64,000 bases of DNA from positions 2,682,460 to 2,746,459 of the forward strand of contig NZ_OOHN01000008.1 of assembly GCF_900323545.1 (NCBI RefSeq). Direction: 5' to 3'. Every line of letters begins with the position of its first letter. Position 1 is the stretch's first letter. The stretch is from Actinomyces sp. Marseille-P3109. Its GTDB lineage: Bacteria > Actinomycetota > Actinomycetes > Actinomycetales > Actinomycetaceae. Position numbers and translations under genes: made by a program. Shown in pieces: positions 43,340 to 54,819 of the stretch. The notes beneath the pieces are model-generated. The model was not told the origin of the DNA. It did no database searches and worked only from the letters and a program-made list of their open reading frames with translations.

Positions 43340-43986
43340 GGAGACCACCCCCTGGCCGAGGCCAGCAGGCCGCGCAATTCATCCAGGTCGCGGCACACGA
43401 CGTCGCCATCCTGAGCTCCGCCCACAGCCACGACGACGGTCCCCGCGGCCCGCGCCGCCGCCAGACCGGGGGCGGAGTCCTCCACCGCGGCCGCGCACCG
43501 GGGCTCCACCCCCAGGCGCCGCGCACCCAGCAGGTAGCTCTCCGGGTGGGGCTTGCCGCGCTCGACGTCGTCGCGGGAGACGATGACCGGCGGATCCAGG
43601 CCGGCCGCCCCCAGGCGCGCGCGGGCCAAGCGGGGGTGGGCGTTGGTGACGACCGCCCAGGGCAGAGCCCGGTCATCCATCCAGGCGATCAGCTCCAGGG
43701 CGCCGGGGGCGGGCCGGACGCCATCGGTGTCCGCGCACTCGCGCTCCAGGTGGGCGGCGACGTGCCCGGCGAGCTCGACCTCGCCTATGCCCGGCAGGAA
43801 GCGCCGCACGGTAGTGGCAACGTCCGAACCATGGCAGACCGCCAGGACGTCGGCCGCCTCGACGCCGTTGGCGCGGGCCCAGGCGGCCCAAGCGGCCTCG
43901 ACGGCATCATCGGAGTTCACCAGGGTGCCGTCCATGTCGAGGAGAACAGCACGACAGGGGGCAAGATGGTGGGTGCATGCGCTCAT
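43336..43986 (-). CDS. HAD-superfamily phosphatase (beta-phosphoglucomutase/phosphatase type)
   Basis: 216 residues. Motif I LLDMDGTLVNSD (nucleophile Asp near residue 17), motif II VVTNAHP, Lys in ERGKPHPESYLLGARRLG (motif III) and motif IV AVEDSAPG are all present, with a helical cap after motif I. Substrate is probably a small phosphorylated metabolite. Divergent from the ROK regulator, 56 bp away. Confidence 0.88.
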   Translation of the reverse strand: MSACTHHLAPCRAVLLDMDGTLVNSDDAVEAAWAAWARANGVEAADVLAVCHGSDVATTVRRFLPGIGEVELAGHVAAHLERECADTDGVRPAPGALELIAWMDDRALPWAVVTNAHPRLARARLGAAGLDPPVIVSRDDVERGKPHPESYLLGARRLGVEPRCAAAVEDSAPGLAAARAAGTVVVAVGGAQDGDVVCRDLDELRGLLASARGWSP

Positions 43987-44042
43987 GCACCTATTAAACT
44001 CGCGCTCCGATTAAAATACTAGACGAGGGACCGGAGAAGCTC

Positions 44043-45233
44043 ATGCCACAGCCGACGCACCCGGCACAACGACGCGGCACCGCCGATCGGCTCCGCTGGA
44101 CCCTGGCGGTCGACGTCTGCGCCCGGGTACGCCGCTCCCCCGGCATCACCCGGGCGCGAGTCGCCCAGGAGCTCGGGATCTCCAGCGGAACGGCCGCCGA
44201 TCTGGTGACGCGCATGCGCGAGGCCGCCATCCTCAATGAGAGGACGCCGGTCCCCCACGGCCGGGGACGGCCCACCTCGGAGCTCACCGCGCACCCGGAG
44301 GGCCCACTCGTCGTCGCCATCGAGATCACCGCCACCGGCTGGCGGATGGCGACCGCCGGCCTCGACGGCCGCCTGACGGCCACAGCCTCCGCCCCCCACC
44401 GCGGCCGCGGCCCCGACGTCGTGCTGGCCCCGATCCGCCGAGCGGTGGCCGCGGAGGCGAACGGCCGCCCGGGCCGGGTGCGGGCTGTGTCGGTCGCCGT
44501 GGCCGCCACCGTCTGCGAGGGAACCGTCGTCCAGTCCTCCGTCTTGGATTGGGACCAGGTGAGCCTCGCCCCCCTGGCCGTACCGGACACCGCCCTCCTC
44601 GTCGCCAACGACGCCACCTGCGAGGCCCTGGCGGAGTCACGCCGCGGCGCCTCGCGCGGCGCACACAGCGCCCTGCATCTGACCGTGCTCACCGGCGTCG
44701 GCGGGGGGCTCGTCCTCGACGGCGCGCCCGTGCTCGGGGCAACCGGACTGGCCATGGAGATCGGCCACCTCCCCCTGGGCGACCCGGAGGCGGTCTGCGA
44801 CTGCGGCGCGCGGGGCTGCTGGGACACCGTTCTGGGGACCAGGCCGCTGGCCGGGCGGCTGAGGGCCGAGGACGACTCGGCAGCCGGTGTTGGGGCGATC
44901 ATCGCCCAGGGGGACCCCGCCCATCGCCCGGCGATTGAGGCCGCGTCCGCGAGCCTGGGCAGCGGCCTGGCCGGGCTGATCAATATCACCGACCCCGACG
45001 TCGTCACCCTCGGCGGGATCGGGCCGCTTCTGCGCACTCATTCGCCCGAGGCATTCGAGGAGGCCCTGGCGAACGGCCTCATGCGATGCCTGCGCGAGGA
45101 CCGGCCGAGGATCGTCGTCGGCGAACTCGGGTCCGACGCCGCACTGGTCGGCGCCGTCGAAGCCGCCCTGGACGAGGTGGCGAGCCCCGCCGGACTGGCT
45201 GCCTGGGCGACTCAGGGGCAGTCCGACCGGTAG
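44043..45233 (+). CDS. ROK-family transcriptional regulator
   Basis: 396 residues. N-terminal winged helix (RVRRSPGITRARVAQELGIS, then GTAADLVTRMREA, about 28-65) plus ROK sugar-kinase fold with GVGGGLVLDG and GHLPLGDPEAVCDCGARGCW, the zinc-binding CxCGxxGC motif. Such proteins repress sugar-use genes. GGAG lies 7 nt before ATG 44043. The target may be the divergent HAD operon. Confidence 0.9.
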   Translation: MPQPTHPAQRRGTADRLRWTLAVDVCARVRRSPGITRARVAQELGISSGTAADLVTRMREAAILNERTPVPHGRGRPTSELTAHPEGPLVVAIEITATGWRMATAGLDGRLTATASAPHRGRGPDVVLAPIRRAVAAEANGRPGRVRAVSVAVAATVCEGTVVQSSVLDWDQVSLAPLAVPDTALLVANDATCEALAESRRGASRGAHSALHLTVLTGVGGGLVLDGAPVLGATGLAMEIGHLPLGDPEAVCDCGARGCWDTVLGTRPLAGRLRAEDDSAAGVGAIIAQGDPAHRPAIEAASASLGSGLAGLINITDPDVVTLGGIGPLLRTHSPEAFEEALANGLMRCLREDRPRIVVGELGSDAALVGAVEAALDEVASPAGLAAWATQGQSDR

Positions 45234-45513
45234 GGTCGGCTGCCCTCCCCTTTTGCACCCCGACCTCCTCCGCCGCCCCTCTTGCCCTCTCGCACCTTCC
45301 GCCAACCTTCCCTCGCCCTCGACCTTCCCCAACGAGATCGACGCAGGAGCCCCGCCTCCGCCTACCCCCTCACGCCGAATCTCGCCGAGATCGGTCGAAC
45401 TCCGCCTCGAGATCGGTTCGAAGCGCCCGCCGGGCGCCGCCCCCTTCGAAGCCCGCCTTGGGGAGCCGGTCAAGATGCCCGCCGGCGCACTCGCACCGCC
45501 GTAGCCTGACCCC

Positions 45514-47082
45514 ATGACCACCGACGCCCCCTCGCTCTTCGACGCCGCGGCGGAGAGCGGCGCCCCCGCCGTCGCGGACCCGACGCGACCGCTGGCGGAC
45601 CGGCTGCGGCCGCGCGCGCTCGACGACGTCGTCGGCCAGGAGCACCTGTTGGCCCCGGACGCGCCACTGGGCCGCATGGTCGAGGCGGGCCGGCTGTCCT
45701 CCGTCATCCTGTGGGGGCCGCCGGGCTGCGGGAAGACGACGATCGCCCGACTGCTGGCGGAGCGCACCGGCCTGATCTTCGAGCAGATCTCGGCGACTTT
45801 CTCGGGAGTGGCGGATCTCCGCAAGGTCTTCGCCACCGCTGCGCGCCGCCACGAGCTCGGGCAGGGCACGCTGCTGTTCGTCGACGAGATCCACCGGTTC
45901 AATCGCGCCCAGCAGGACTCCTTCCTGCCATACGTCGAGGACGGGACGGTCGTGCTGGTCGGCGCGACCACGGAGAACCCGAGCTTCGAGCTCAACGGGG
46001 CCCTGCTGTCCCGCTGCCAGGTCCTGGTCCTGCGCCGCCTCGACGACCACGCCCTGGCCGTCCTGCTCGCCCGCGCCGAGGCACTGACCGGCAGCCCGCT
46101 CCCGCTGACCGAGGCCGCCCGCGCAGCCCTGATCGTCATGGCCGACGGCGACGGCCGCTACCTGCTGAGCATGGTCGAGCAGATCGTGGGTTGGGCCCGC
46201 CTCAGGGGTGCCGGTGACCGGTCGGCCCGGGGCGCCGAGAACGGCTCCGGCCACGACACCGGGGACACAGGAACGCCCGAAAGGCCCCACTCACCCGCGG
46301 ACCCCGACGCGCCGGTGACACCCGGCTCGCCCACCGGGCCGCTCATGCCCGCGGACTCCGACACCGACCTGCCGGCCGGAACCGGGGTAACCGACGACGC
46401 CCGGCAGACCGACGCCGGGGCAGCCAACGCCGCTCCCAGCCGGACTCTTCTGGACGCCGAGGATCTGACCGCCGTCGTCGCCTCGCGATCTCCCCTGTAC
46501 GACAAGTCCGGCGAGGAGCACCACAACCTCATCTCAGCCCTCCACAAGTCGATGCGCGGCTCCGACCCGGACGCCGCCCTGTACTGGCTGGCGCGGATGC
46601 TGGGCGGTGGCGAGGATCCGCTGTACGTGGTGCGACGGCTCGTGCGCTTCGCCAGCGAGGACGTCGGCATGGCCGACCCGGCCGCGCTCCAGATGGCGCT
46701 GGCGGCCTGGGACGCCTATGAGCGCCTGGGCTCACCCGAGGGGGAGCTCGCCGTCGCCCAGGCGGTCGTCTACCTGGCCACCGCGCCCAAGTCGATCGCC
46801 GTCTACCGCGGTTACGGCCGGGCGGCGCGCCTGGCGCGCGAGACCGGTTCGCTCATGCCGCCGGCCCACATCCTCAACGCTCCCACCCGGCTCATGAAGG
46901 AGCTCGGCTACGGCGAGGGCTACGAGTACGACCCGGACACGGCCGACGGATTCTCCGGCGCGGACTACCTGCCCGACGGCGTCGAGCGCCAGCCCCTCTA
47001 CGAGCCCACCGCCAACGGCCACGAGCGCCGCATCCGTGAGCGGCTGGAGTACTGGGAGGGCCTGCGGGCGCGCAAGCGTTGA
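45514..47082 (+). CDS. rarA: Replication-associated recombination protein A (AAA+ ATPase)
   Basis: 522 residues. RPRALDDVVGQEHLLAPD, Walker A GPPGCGKTT, Walker B LLFVDEIHRFNRAQQD and sensor ATTENPSFELN are typical RarA/MgsA; the C-terminal part (YDKSGEEHHNLISALHKSM, then ASEDVGMADP) forms the tetramer domain. It acts at stalled replication forks. An insert of about 80 Pro/Asp/Gly/Thr-rich residues (about 230-310) separates the ATPase lid from the C-terminal domain, explaining the extra length over the usual 420-450. Confidence 0.94.
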   Translation: MTTDAPSLFDAAAESGAPAVADPTRPLADRLRPRALDDVVGQEHLLAPDAPLGRMVEAGRLSSVILWGPPGCGKTTIARLLAERTGLIFEQISATFSGVADLRKVFATAARRHELGQGTLLFVDEIHRFNRAQQDSFLPYVEDGTVVLVGATTENPSFELNGALLSRCQVLVLRRLDDHALAVLLARAEALTGSPLPLTEAARAALIVMADGDGRYLLSMVEQIVGWARLRGAGDRSARGAENGSGHDTGDTGTPERPHSPADPDAPVTPGSPTGPLMPADSDTDLPAGTGVTDDARQTDAGAANAAPSRTLLDAEDLTAVVASRSPLYDKSGEEHHNLISALHKSMRGSDPDAALYWLARMLGGGEDPLYVVRRLVRFASEDVGMADPAALQMALAAWDAYERLGSPEGELAVAQAVVYLATAPKSIAVYRGYGRAARLARETGSLMPPAHILNAPTRLMKELGYGEGYEYDPDTADGFSGADYLPDGVERQPLYEPTANGHERRIRERLEYWEGLRARKR

Positions 47083-47107
47083 CCTCTCGACGCCGAGCCC
47101 TGGCATC

Positions 47108-47172
47108 GAGCCGGGCATTCTTCGCGTAGCCCTACAGAAATTCTGCCCGGCTACGCGAAGAATGCCCGGCTC
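47108..47172. terminator. 24-bp perfect inverted repeat between convergent genes
   Basis: Arms 47108-47131 (starting GAGCCGGGCATTC) and 47149-47172 pair fully around a 17-nt loop. It lies 26 bp after the rarA stop and 52 bp before the stop of the Fe-S oxidoreductase. Probably a bidirectional terminator. Confidence 0.75.
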
Positions 47173-47223
47173 GGCGGGGTGGGACGGCAGCGTGAGACGG
47201 TGGGGTGGGATGGAGCGGAGCCG

Positions 47224-49818
<2,595 letters not shown>

Positions 49819-50014
49819 CGGGGTGGGCTTCCTCAGGTTTCCGAAGGCGAAGGCGGAAGCGCTGGGGGTGGGCCGGTGGCGCCCCGGAGGGTCGCCTGCG
49901 CGGCACACCGTTGGCGCTCCCGCCAGCCTACCCGCGGGCCGGCGGGGAGCCGTGATCGGGCGGGTGAGCCGCGCAGGCGGCACCGGAGTCGGCGATGAGC
50001 GAGCCGCGAAAAAG

Positions 50015-50049
50015 GGGTGTGCCGACCCCAGGAAAGGATCGGCACACCC
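50015..50049 (-). terminator. Rho-independent terminator of the DUF4235 gene
   Basis: GGGTGTGCCGA (50015-50025) pairs with TCGGCACACCC (50039-50049) around a 13-nt loop; read on the minus strand the stem is followed by CCTTTTTCG, a five-T run. It starts 10 bp past the stop codon at 50059. Confidence 0.85.
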
Positions 50050-50058
50050 TGAGAGTTC

Positions 50059-50376
50059 TCAGTTGCTGATGGCGCGCAGCGCGTAGGGGGAGTCGGGGCG
50101 GCGGGCGCTGTACCACTTGGCGGCCTGGCGCAGCCCGAGCTCGCGCACCAGCGTGATGGTGGCCCCGGAGATGACGGCGAAGGCGACGACCTCGGCCAGC
50201 TTGTAGTTGAGCAGCTGGTCCTCCTCGCGCGGGGCGGGCCTGCCGGTGATCGCCCGCCAGCCGAGGGCCACGACCTTCTCGGCCACGAACCCGGAGGCGA
50301 GCGTGGCCACGGCCGCGGTCGCCTTCCACATGAAGTCGGTGGTCTGGTCGATCTCGGCGGGGTCCTGTGCGCTCAT
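50059..50376 (-). CDS. DUF4235 family membrane protein
   Basis: 105 residues. A membrane segment in ATAAVATLASGFVAEKVVALGW (about 20-40) and a second hydrophobic segment in LAEVVAFAVISGATITLVREL (about 66-85) fit the actinobacterial DUF4235 family, of unknown function. AAGGAGGACTC precedes ATG 50376. Monocistronic, with its own terminator. Confidence 0.85.
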   Translation of the reverse strand: MSAQDPAEIDQTTDFMWKATAAVATLASGFVAEKVVALGWRAITGRPAPREEDQLLNYKLAEVVAFAVISGATITLVRELGLRQAAKWYSARRPDSPYALRAISN

Positions 50377-50515
50377 GAGTCCTCCTTGCGCCCCGGTCGG
50401 GCGGCGTCGTGGGTGCCTGCGTGCTGGTGGCGGGCCGATGGCATCGGCCCGTTCTGTCCTGATCATGCCGCACCTGCGCCGACGGCGCAGCCAGTCCGGG
50501 CCCGTGTGGCGCCCT

Positions 50516-51583
50516 TCAGCCGATGAGGCCGGCCTGAGTGCTGAGGATCAGCAGGGCGTACGGCACGACGAAGACCCCGGCGACGGCGGCGCAGACCAGG
50601 GCGGGGCGGCGCCGGTAGGTCAGGACGGCGATGTACTCGCGCAGCCAGGCGTTGACGATGTAGAACCAGGCCGTGCGCGACGGTGTCACCGCCCACGGCA
50701 CCCCCATGTCGGAGGCCAGGATCGCGGTGCGCACCGCGTGGAAGGAGCTCGTCACCAGCAGCACCTGCGGGTCGACCATGCCGTGCTCGGCCAGGAGGTC
50801 ACGGGTGTAGGCGATATTCGTGCGGGTCGTCGTCGAACGGTCCTCCAGGAGGATCCGCTCGGACGGGACGCCGCGGGCGATCGCGTAGTCGGCCATGGCC
50901 CGGGCCTCGCTGATCGGCTCGTCGGGGCCCTGACCGCCGCTCATGACCAGCAGCGGCACGCCTGGGCGCAGGGCGTCCTCGTCGCGCCAGGCGTTGATGC
51001 CGCCCGTGATCCGCGAGCCCAGCAGCGGCCCGACCCGCCCGTTGATGAGCCCGGCGCCGTGGACCACGACGACGTCGGGGTGCGGCACGGTCCGGCGTCC
51101 GCCCCAGATCCGCTGCACCACCGTCTGCGCCAGGAAGATGAGGAGGAAGACGCCCAGGTAGGCGCAGGCGCAGAACATGAGGGCGGCGAGCAGGAGGGCC
51201 CAGGGGTTGGCGGTGGCCACCAGGGCGGCGGCGGCCACCGGCGTGGCGATGAGTCCCAGACCGGCCGCCAGGCACAGCAGGTTGCTCAGGCGTCGGCCCT
51301 CGCGGCGGATGAGGACGACGCCGTTGAACATGAGCAGGAACGGCATGAGGGCGATGAGAAGGAAGAAGGCGACGGTGCCCAGCCCCACCGGGATGCTGAG
51401 GGCGGGGATGAGGAAGGCCAGGTGGAGCAGTGCTCTCACCGCGGAGCCGGCCAGGAGCAGGAACAGGATTCCGTTGCGCAGCCGGCGGTTGTCGCGGCGT
51501 CGCGAGATCGCCAGGAGCACCCACCACGGCGCCAGGGCGGCGATATCGATTAGCGGAGCGGAGAGGAACCAGGGGGTGCTCAT
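50516..51583 (-). CDS. YdcF/SanA-type DUF218 membrane protein
   Basis: 355 residues. Five to six N-terminal membrane segments (about 5-165) are followed by a DUF218 domain: DVVVVHGAGLING, LLVMSGGQGPDEPISEARAM, ERILLEDRSTTTRTNI and LLVTSSFHAVRT. DUF218 proteins (ElyC, SanA, YdcF) act in cell-envelope or peptidoglycan-precursor metabolism. Start ATG 51583. The conserved GGQG, ED.S and HAVR residues are all there, so it should be functional. Confidence 0.88.
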   Translation of the reverse strand: MSTPWFLSAPLIDIAALAPWWVLLAISRRRDNRRLRNGILFLLLAGSAVRALLHLAFLIPALSIPVGLGTVAFFLLIALMPFLLMFNGVVLIRREGRRLSNLLCLAAGLGLIATPVAAAALVATANPWALLLAALMFCACAYLGVFLLIFLAQTVVQRIWGGRRTVPHPDVVVVHGAGLINGRVGPLLGSRITGGINAWRDEDALRPGVPLLVMSGGQGPDEPISEARAMADYAIARGVPSERILLEDRSTTTRTNIAYTRDLLAEHGMVDPQVLLVTSSFHAVRTAILASDMGVPWAVTPSRTAWFYIVNAWLREYIAVLTYRRRPALVCAAVAGVFVVPYALLILSTQAGLIG

Positions 51584-51887
51584 GGGGTGGGCTCCTCTCG
51601 TGGTGCGGGGGTGGTGGGTTCTTCTTGGACGCGAGGGAGGCGAGCTCCTCCCGGCAGGGGGAGAGACGGTGGGGCCGACGAGCCGGCGCTCATCATAGAT
51701 CCGGAGCCGGCGGGCGCCGCCCTGCGCTCATGTGATGAGGCTAGGAGGCGGCGGTGGGAGAGCGTGAGCGCCGTCGGGACGATTTCGTGGCGTCGTGCTC
51801 TCCATCCTTCGGATGACGGCGCCGAGTCCGGTTCCTCCCTAGGGGGAGGTCGCCGAGCCCGCCCGCGCGGGAAGCTCACGCCACGAT
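51584..51887. other. Intergenic region, no recognisable feature
   Basis: 304 bp upstream of the DUF218 gene and after the HxlR gene stop (both minus strand). It should contain the DUF218 promoter. I see no coding frame, repeat or strong hairpin in it. Confidence 0.4.
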
Positions 51888-52319
51888 CTAACGCACGGGT
51901 CTGCCCAGGTGGGCGCGGTCGTAGTCGGCCTGGGCCTGGGCGATGTCCTCCCGATGAGCCAAAGACCAGTCGGCCAGGGCGCCCAGCAGATGCGTCAGGC
52001 TCGTCCCCAGCTCGGTGAGCCGGTAGTCGACCTGGGCGGGAACCGTGGGGTAAACCGTGCGGTGCACCAGCCCGTCGCGCTCCAGACGCCGCACCGTCAG
52101 GGTGAGCATGCGCTGCGAGACTCCGCCGACGGCGCGCTGAAGCTCACGGAAGCGCAGCGGACCGCGCGTCAGCTCCACGATGACCAGCAGGGACCACTTG
52201 TCTCCCAGTCGGTCGTGGACCGCCCGGATGCCGGGATCCTCCCGGTGCGCCCGGGTGCAGCGCTCCAGAGGCGCCGGATTGGGATCGCCGGTGGTCACAT
52301 CGCTGTGCGTCGGTGACAA
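51888..52319 (-). CDS. HxlR-family transcriptional regulator
   Basis: 143 residues. The winged helix DKWSLLVIVELTRGPLRFRE with LQRAVGGVSQRMLTLTVRRL and the wing VYPTVPAQVDYRLTELG is typical. Cys21 in LERCT is the usual redox/aldehyde-sensing position of this family. TTG start at 52319 with a strong AGGAGG at 7 nt. Divergent from the oxidoreductase at 52431, its probable target. Confidence 0.9.
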   Translation of the reverse strand: MSPTHSDVTTGDPNPAPLERCTRAHREDPGIRAVHDRLGDKWSLLVIVELTRGPLRFRELQRAVGGVSQRMLTLTVRRLERDGLVHRTVYPTVPAQVDYRLTELGTSLTHLLGALADWSLAHREDIAQAQADYDRAHLGRPVR

Positions 52320-52430
52320 GAAACTGCCTCCTTGTAGGTGCGTGCACGATGCCTCAGGCTCATGCGCAGAAGATTCGGTGGCCGCGGGAGCCGGCTTCCG
52401 GAGCGCGGTTGAGTCTGAAGGAGCCTACTC

Positions 52431-53258
52431 ATGATCATGGTGACCGGTGCGAGTGGACGGTTCTCCTCAGCCGTCCTGGCGGAGCTGCGCGCTCGCGGCA
52501 TTCCGGCGGTGGGCGGCAGCCGCACGCCGTCGGCGGGGCAACGGCATGTTGACTTCAGCGTCCCGGACAGCCTGGACTTCAATAGCGTCGACACCCTGCT
52601 GCTGGTGCCCGCCGGGGCGCAGGAGGACGACCGGCAGATCGCCTTCAACCGCGCCGCCGTTGAGGTCGCGGCGCGCGACGGCGTCTCCCATCTCGTCTAC
52701 ACGAGCCTCACCGGCGCGGGCGACCACCTGTCAATGGCGCTGCCGCACCGGGTCACCGAGCGAATCATCATGGCCAGCGGCATGACATGGACCATTCTGC
52801 GCAACGGCGTTTACGCCGAGATTCTCGGTGCCCCGCTCTCGTGGGAGAGACAGCAAGAGGAGCCGGCAAGGATCGTGTCGCCTCTGGGTGACGGGGCTGT
52901 CGCCGCGGTGGCGCGACGAGACCTGGCCCGCTCGGCCGCCTCGGTCCTCAGCGACCCGAGCGGGCACAGGGAGAGGGTCTATGAGATGGTGGGAAGTCGT
53001 GCGGTGTCCGCTGCCGACGTCGCAGGCCGCCTGGGCTGCGAGGTGAGGGACATCGGCCTGGGCGAGTACCGGCAGCTGCTCGCCGGGGGTGGGATGCCGG
53101 CCTTCCGCCAGTCCCTGATGCTCTCGATCTCCAGCGTCATCAGGCACGGGTTCCTGGCCAGGACGGGTGATGACCTCCCGTGCCTGCTGGGCCGGGAGCC
53201 CACGGACCCGCTCGCCGTCGCGGCCCAGGTTATGGCCGCTCGAGCCCCAGCGTCATAA
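52431..53258 (+). CDS. NmrA-like/quinone-oxidoreductase-type NAD(P)-binding protein (QOR2-like)
   Basis: 275 residues. MIMVTGASGRFSSAVLAELR is the N-terminal Rossmann motif; SHLVYTSLTGAGD and WTILRNGVYAEIL are typical of NmrA/QOR2-type atypical SDR proteins. These bind NADPH and reduce quinones or sense redox state. The divergent HxlR gene (as in YtfG/HxlR pairs) supports a role in quinone or aldehyde stress. GAAGGAG lies upstream of ATG 52431. Confidence 0.87.
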   Translation: MIMVTGASGRFSSAVLAELRARGIPAVGGSRTPSAGQRHVDFSVPDSLDFNSVDTLLLVPAGAQEDDRQIAFNRAAVEVAARDGVSHLVYTSLTGAGDHLSMALPHRVTERIIMASGMTWTILRNGVYAEILGAPLSWERQQEEPARIVSPLGDGAVAAVARRDLARSAASVLSDPSGHRERVYEMVGSRAVSAADVAGRLGCEVRDIGLGEYRQLLAGGGMPAFRQSLMLSISSVIRHGFLARTGDDLPCLLGREPTDPLAVAAQVMAARAPAS

Positions 53259-53320
53259 GACATAAGGTCGGTGGGCTTCAGTGGATGGGATGGCTCCGGA
53301 AGTGCGCCGGCTGTCAGGCC

Positions 53321-53395
53321 CGCGCGGTCGTACCTTATGTCGCGCGTTCGAGGGGTGGAGGGTACGAACCGGCGACCTACCCTACGAACGCGCGG
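53321..53395. repeat. ~75-bp intergenic repeat family A, copy 1
   Basis: Shares taccttatg (53331), CGCGCGTTCGAGGGGT and GGGTACGAAC with copies at 57791 and 61785. It begins 62 bp after the stop of the upstream plus-strand gene. Contains overlapping inverted repeats (GTTCGTACC-type against GGTACGAAC; CGCGCGTTCG against CGAACGCGCG) that can form alternative hairpins. Confidence 0.8.
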
Positions 53396-53505
53396 AAGGT
53401 CGAGGCGCCATGGCCGCACTGCCGGAGCCGCGTGAGGTGCGAAGTCGGCGCAGGAGTGCGTAAGTTGGTGTCGGCGGGCGGTGTCGAACTACAGTTGACC
53501 TGCAA

Positions 53506-53628
53506 CGACAGGGGAGCGCCCCGTCGTCGGTCCGGCCGCGACTGGTCGGTGGGCCGACGCCGACGGCGCTGAGAGTGCGGAGCCCCGCAGACCCTCGAAC
53601 CTGCTCCGGTTAGTACCGGCGAAGGAAG
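53506..53628 (+). promoter_or_regulatory. TPP (THI-box) riboswitch
   Basis: The leader of thiB carries the conserved core: acaggggagcg (5' P2), CTGAGAGTGCGG (53571-53582 region), accctcGAACCTGCTCCGGTTAGTACCGGCGAAGGAAG-type 3' core (shown in parts: GAACCTG near 53597, GGTTAGTACCGGCG near 53608), where the thiamine pyrophosphate sensor helices pair. An extra GC-rich stem of about 45 nt extends P3. It should turn the thiamine importer off when TPP is plentiful, probably by hiding the AGGAGG before thiB. Confidence 0.93.
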
Positions 53629-53697
53629 TCGAGACCATCTCCCCGGTGCGCCGCAGGTAGCCGCCGGGCCCTCCGGAGAACCATCCAGGAGGCACAC

Positions 53698-54819
53698 ATG
53701 AGCATCCAGTCCACCCGCCGCCCAGCCCTACCGGCCTCGTCCGCCCGGGCGCCGCTGCCCGGCCGCCCCCGCCCGGCTCTGAGCCGCCGCGCCCTGCTCG
53801 CCGGAACCGCCGCCGGCGCCGTCGGCCTGAGCCTGGCCGCCTGCGGCAAGAGCAAGAAGACGGACTCCAAGACCGTCACCGTCGTCACCCACGACTCCTT
53901 CCACGTCTCGGACGACCTCATGAAGGCCTTCACCTCCGAGACCGGCTACACCCTCAAGGTCGCCACCTCCGGGGACGCCGGCGCGCTGGTCAACAAGCTC
54001 GTCCTGACCAAGGACGCGCCCCTGGGCGACGCCGTCTTCGGCATCGACAACACCTACGCCTCCCGCGCCCTCGACCAGGGCGTCATCGACACCTCCGCCA
54101 CCGTCACCCTGCCCCAGGGCGCCGAGGGCTACGTCGTCGCCGACACCCCGGCCCTCGCGCCCATCGACGTCGGCGACGTCTGCCTCAACATCGACACCGG
54201 CTACTTCACCGGCAAGGGCCTCACGCCCCCGGCCACCTTCGAGGACCTCACCAAGCCCGAGTACAAGGGCCTGCTCGTGGCCATCAACCCCACGAACTCC
54301 TCGCCCGGCATGGCCTGGCTGCTGGCCACCATCGGCCACTTCGGCGCGGGCTCCTTCGCCGACTACTGGAAGCAGCTCGTCGCTAACGACGTCAGGATCG
54401 CCGAGGACTGGACATCCGCCTACGAGACCGACTTCTCCGGCGGCGGCAAGGGCACCTACCCCATCGTCGTGTCCTACGCCTCCTCGCCGTCCTTCACGGT
54501 CTCCGACGACGGCGCCTCCAGCTCCACCTCCGCCCTGCTGGACACGGCCTTCCGCCAGGTCGAGTACGCCGGGGTCCTCAAGGGCGCCGCCAACCCCGAG
54601 GGCGGTAAGGCCTTCGTGGAGTGGATGCTCTCCAAGGCCGTCCAGGAGGACATCCCCGGCCAGATGTACATGTACCCGGTCCTGCCCGACGCCGCCCTGC
54701 CCGAGGCCCTCACGAAGTTCGGGCCGCTGTCGAGTGCTCCGGTGAGCGTGGAGCCCAAGGAGATCACCGCCCACCGCGAGGAGTGGCTCAATACCTGGAC
54801 CGGGGCCGTCGGCAAGTGA
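53698..54819 (+). CDS. thiB: Thiamine ABC transporter, substrate-binding lipoprotein
   Basis: 373 residues. A twin-arginine signal LSRRALLAGTAAGAVGLSLA with lipobox LAAC (Cys near 43) makes it a membrane-anchored binding protein. The mature part is a class D periplasmic fold like ThiB: TVTVVTHDSFHVSDDL, FGIDNTYASRAL, SSPGMAWLLATIG, DWTSAYETDFSGGGKGTYP and SYASSPSF. It captures thiamine (or thiamine phosphates) for ThiP/ThiQ. AGGAGG precedes ATG 53698. Under the TPP riboswitch; overlaps thiP. Confidence 0.94.
   Translation: MSIQSTRRPALPASSARAPLPGRPRPALSRRALLAGTAAGAVGLSLAACGKSKKTDSKTVTVVTHDSFHVSDDLMKAFTSETGYTLKVATSGDAGALVNKLVLTKDAPLGDAVFGIDNTYASRALDQGVIDTSATVTLPQGAEGYVVADTPALAPIDVGDVCLNIDTGYFTGKGLTPPATFEDLTKPEYKGLLVAINPTNSSPGMAWLLATIGHFGAGSFADYWKQLVANDVRIAEDWTSAYETDFSGGGKGTYPIVVSYASSPSFTVSDDGASSSTSALLDTAFRQVEYAGVLKGAANPEGGKAFVEWMLSKAVQEDIPGQMYMYPVLPDAALPEALTKFGPLSSAPVSVEPKEITAHREEWLNTWTGAVGK

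Noticed and set aside
53281..53572. Short plus frames between the NmrA-like gene and thiB
   Set aside because: They cover the family A repeat and the riboswitch and have no ribosome site or protein-like composition.
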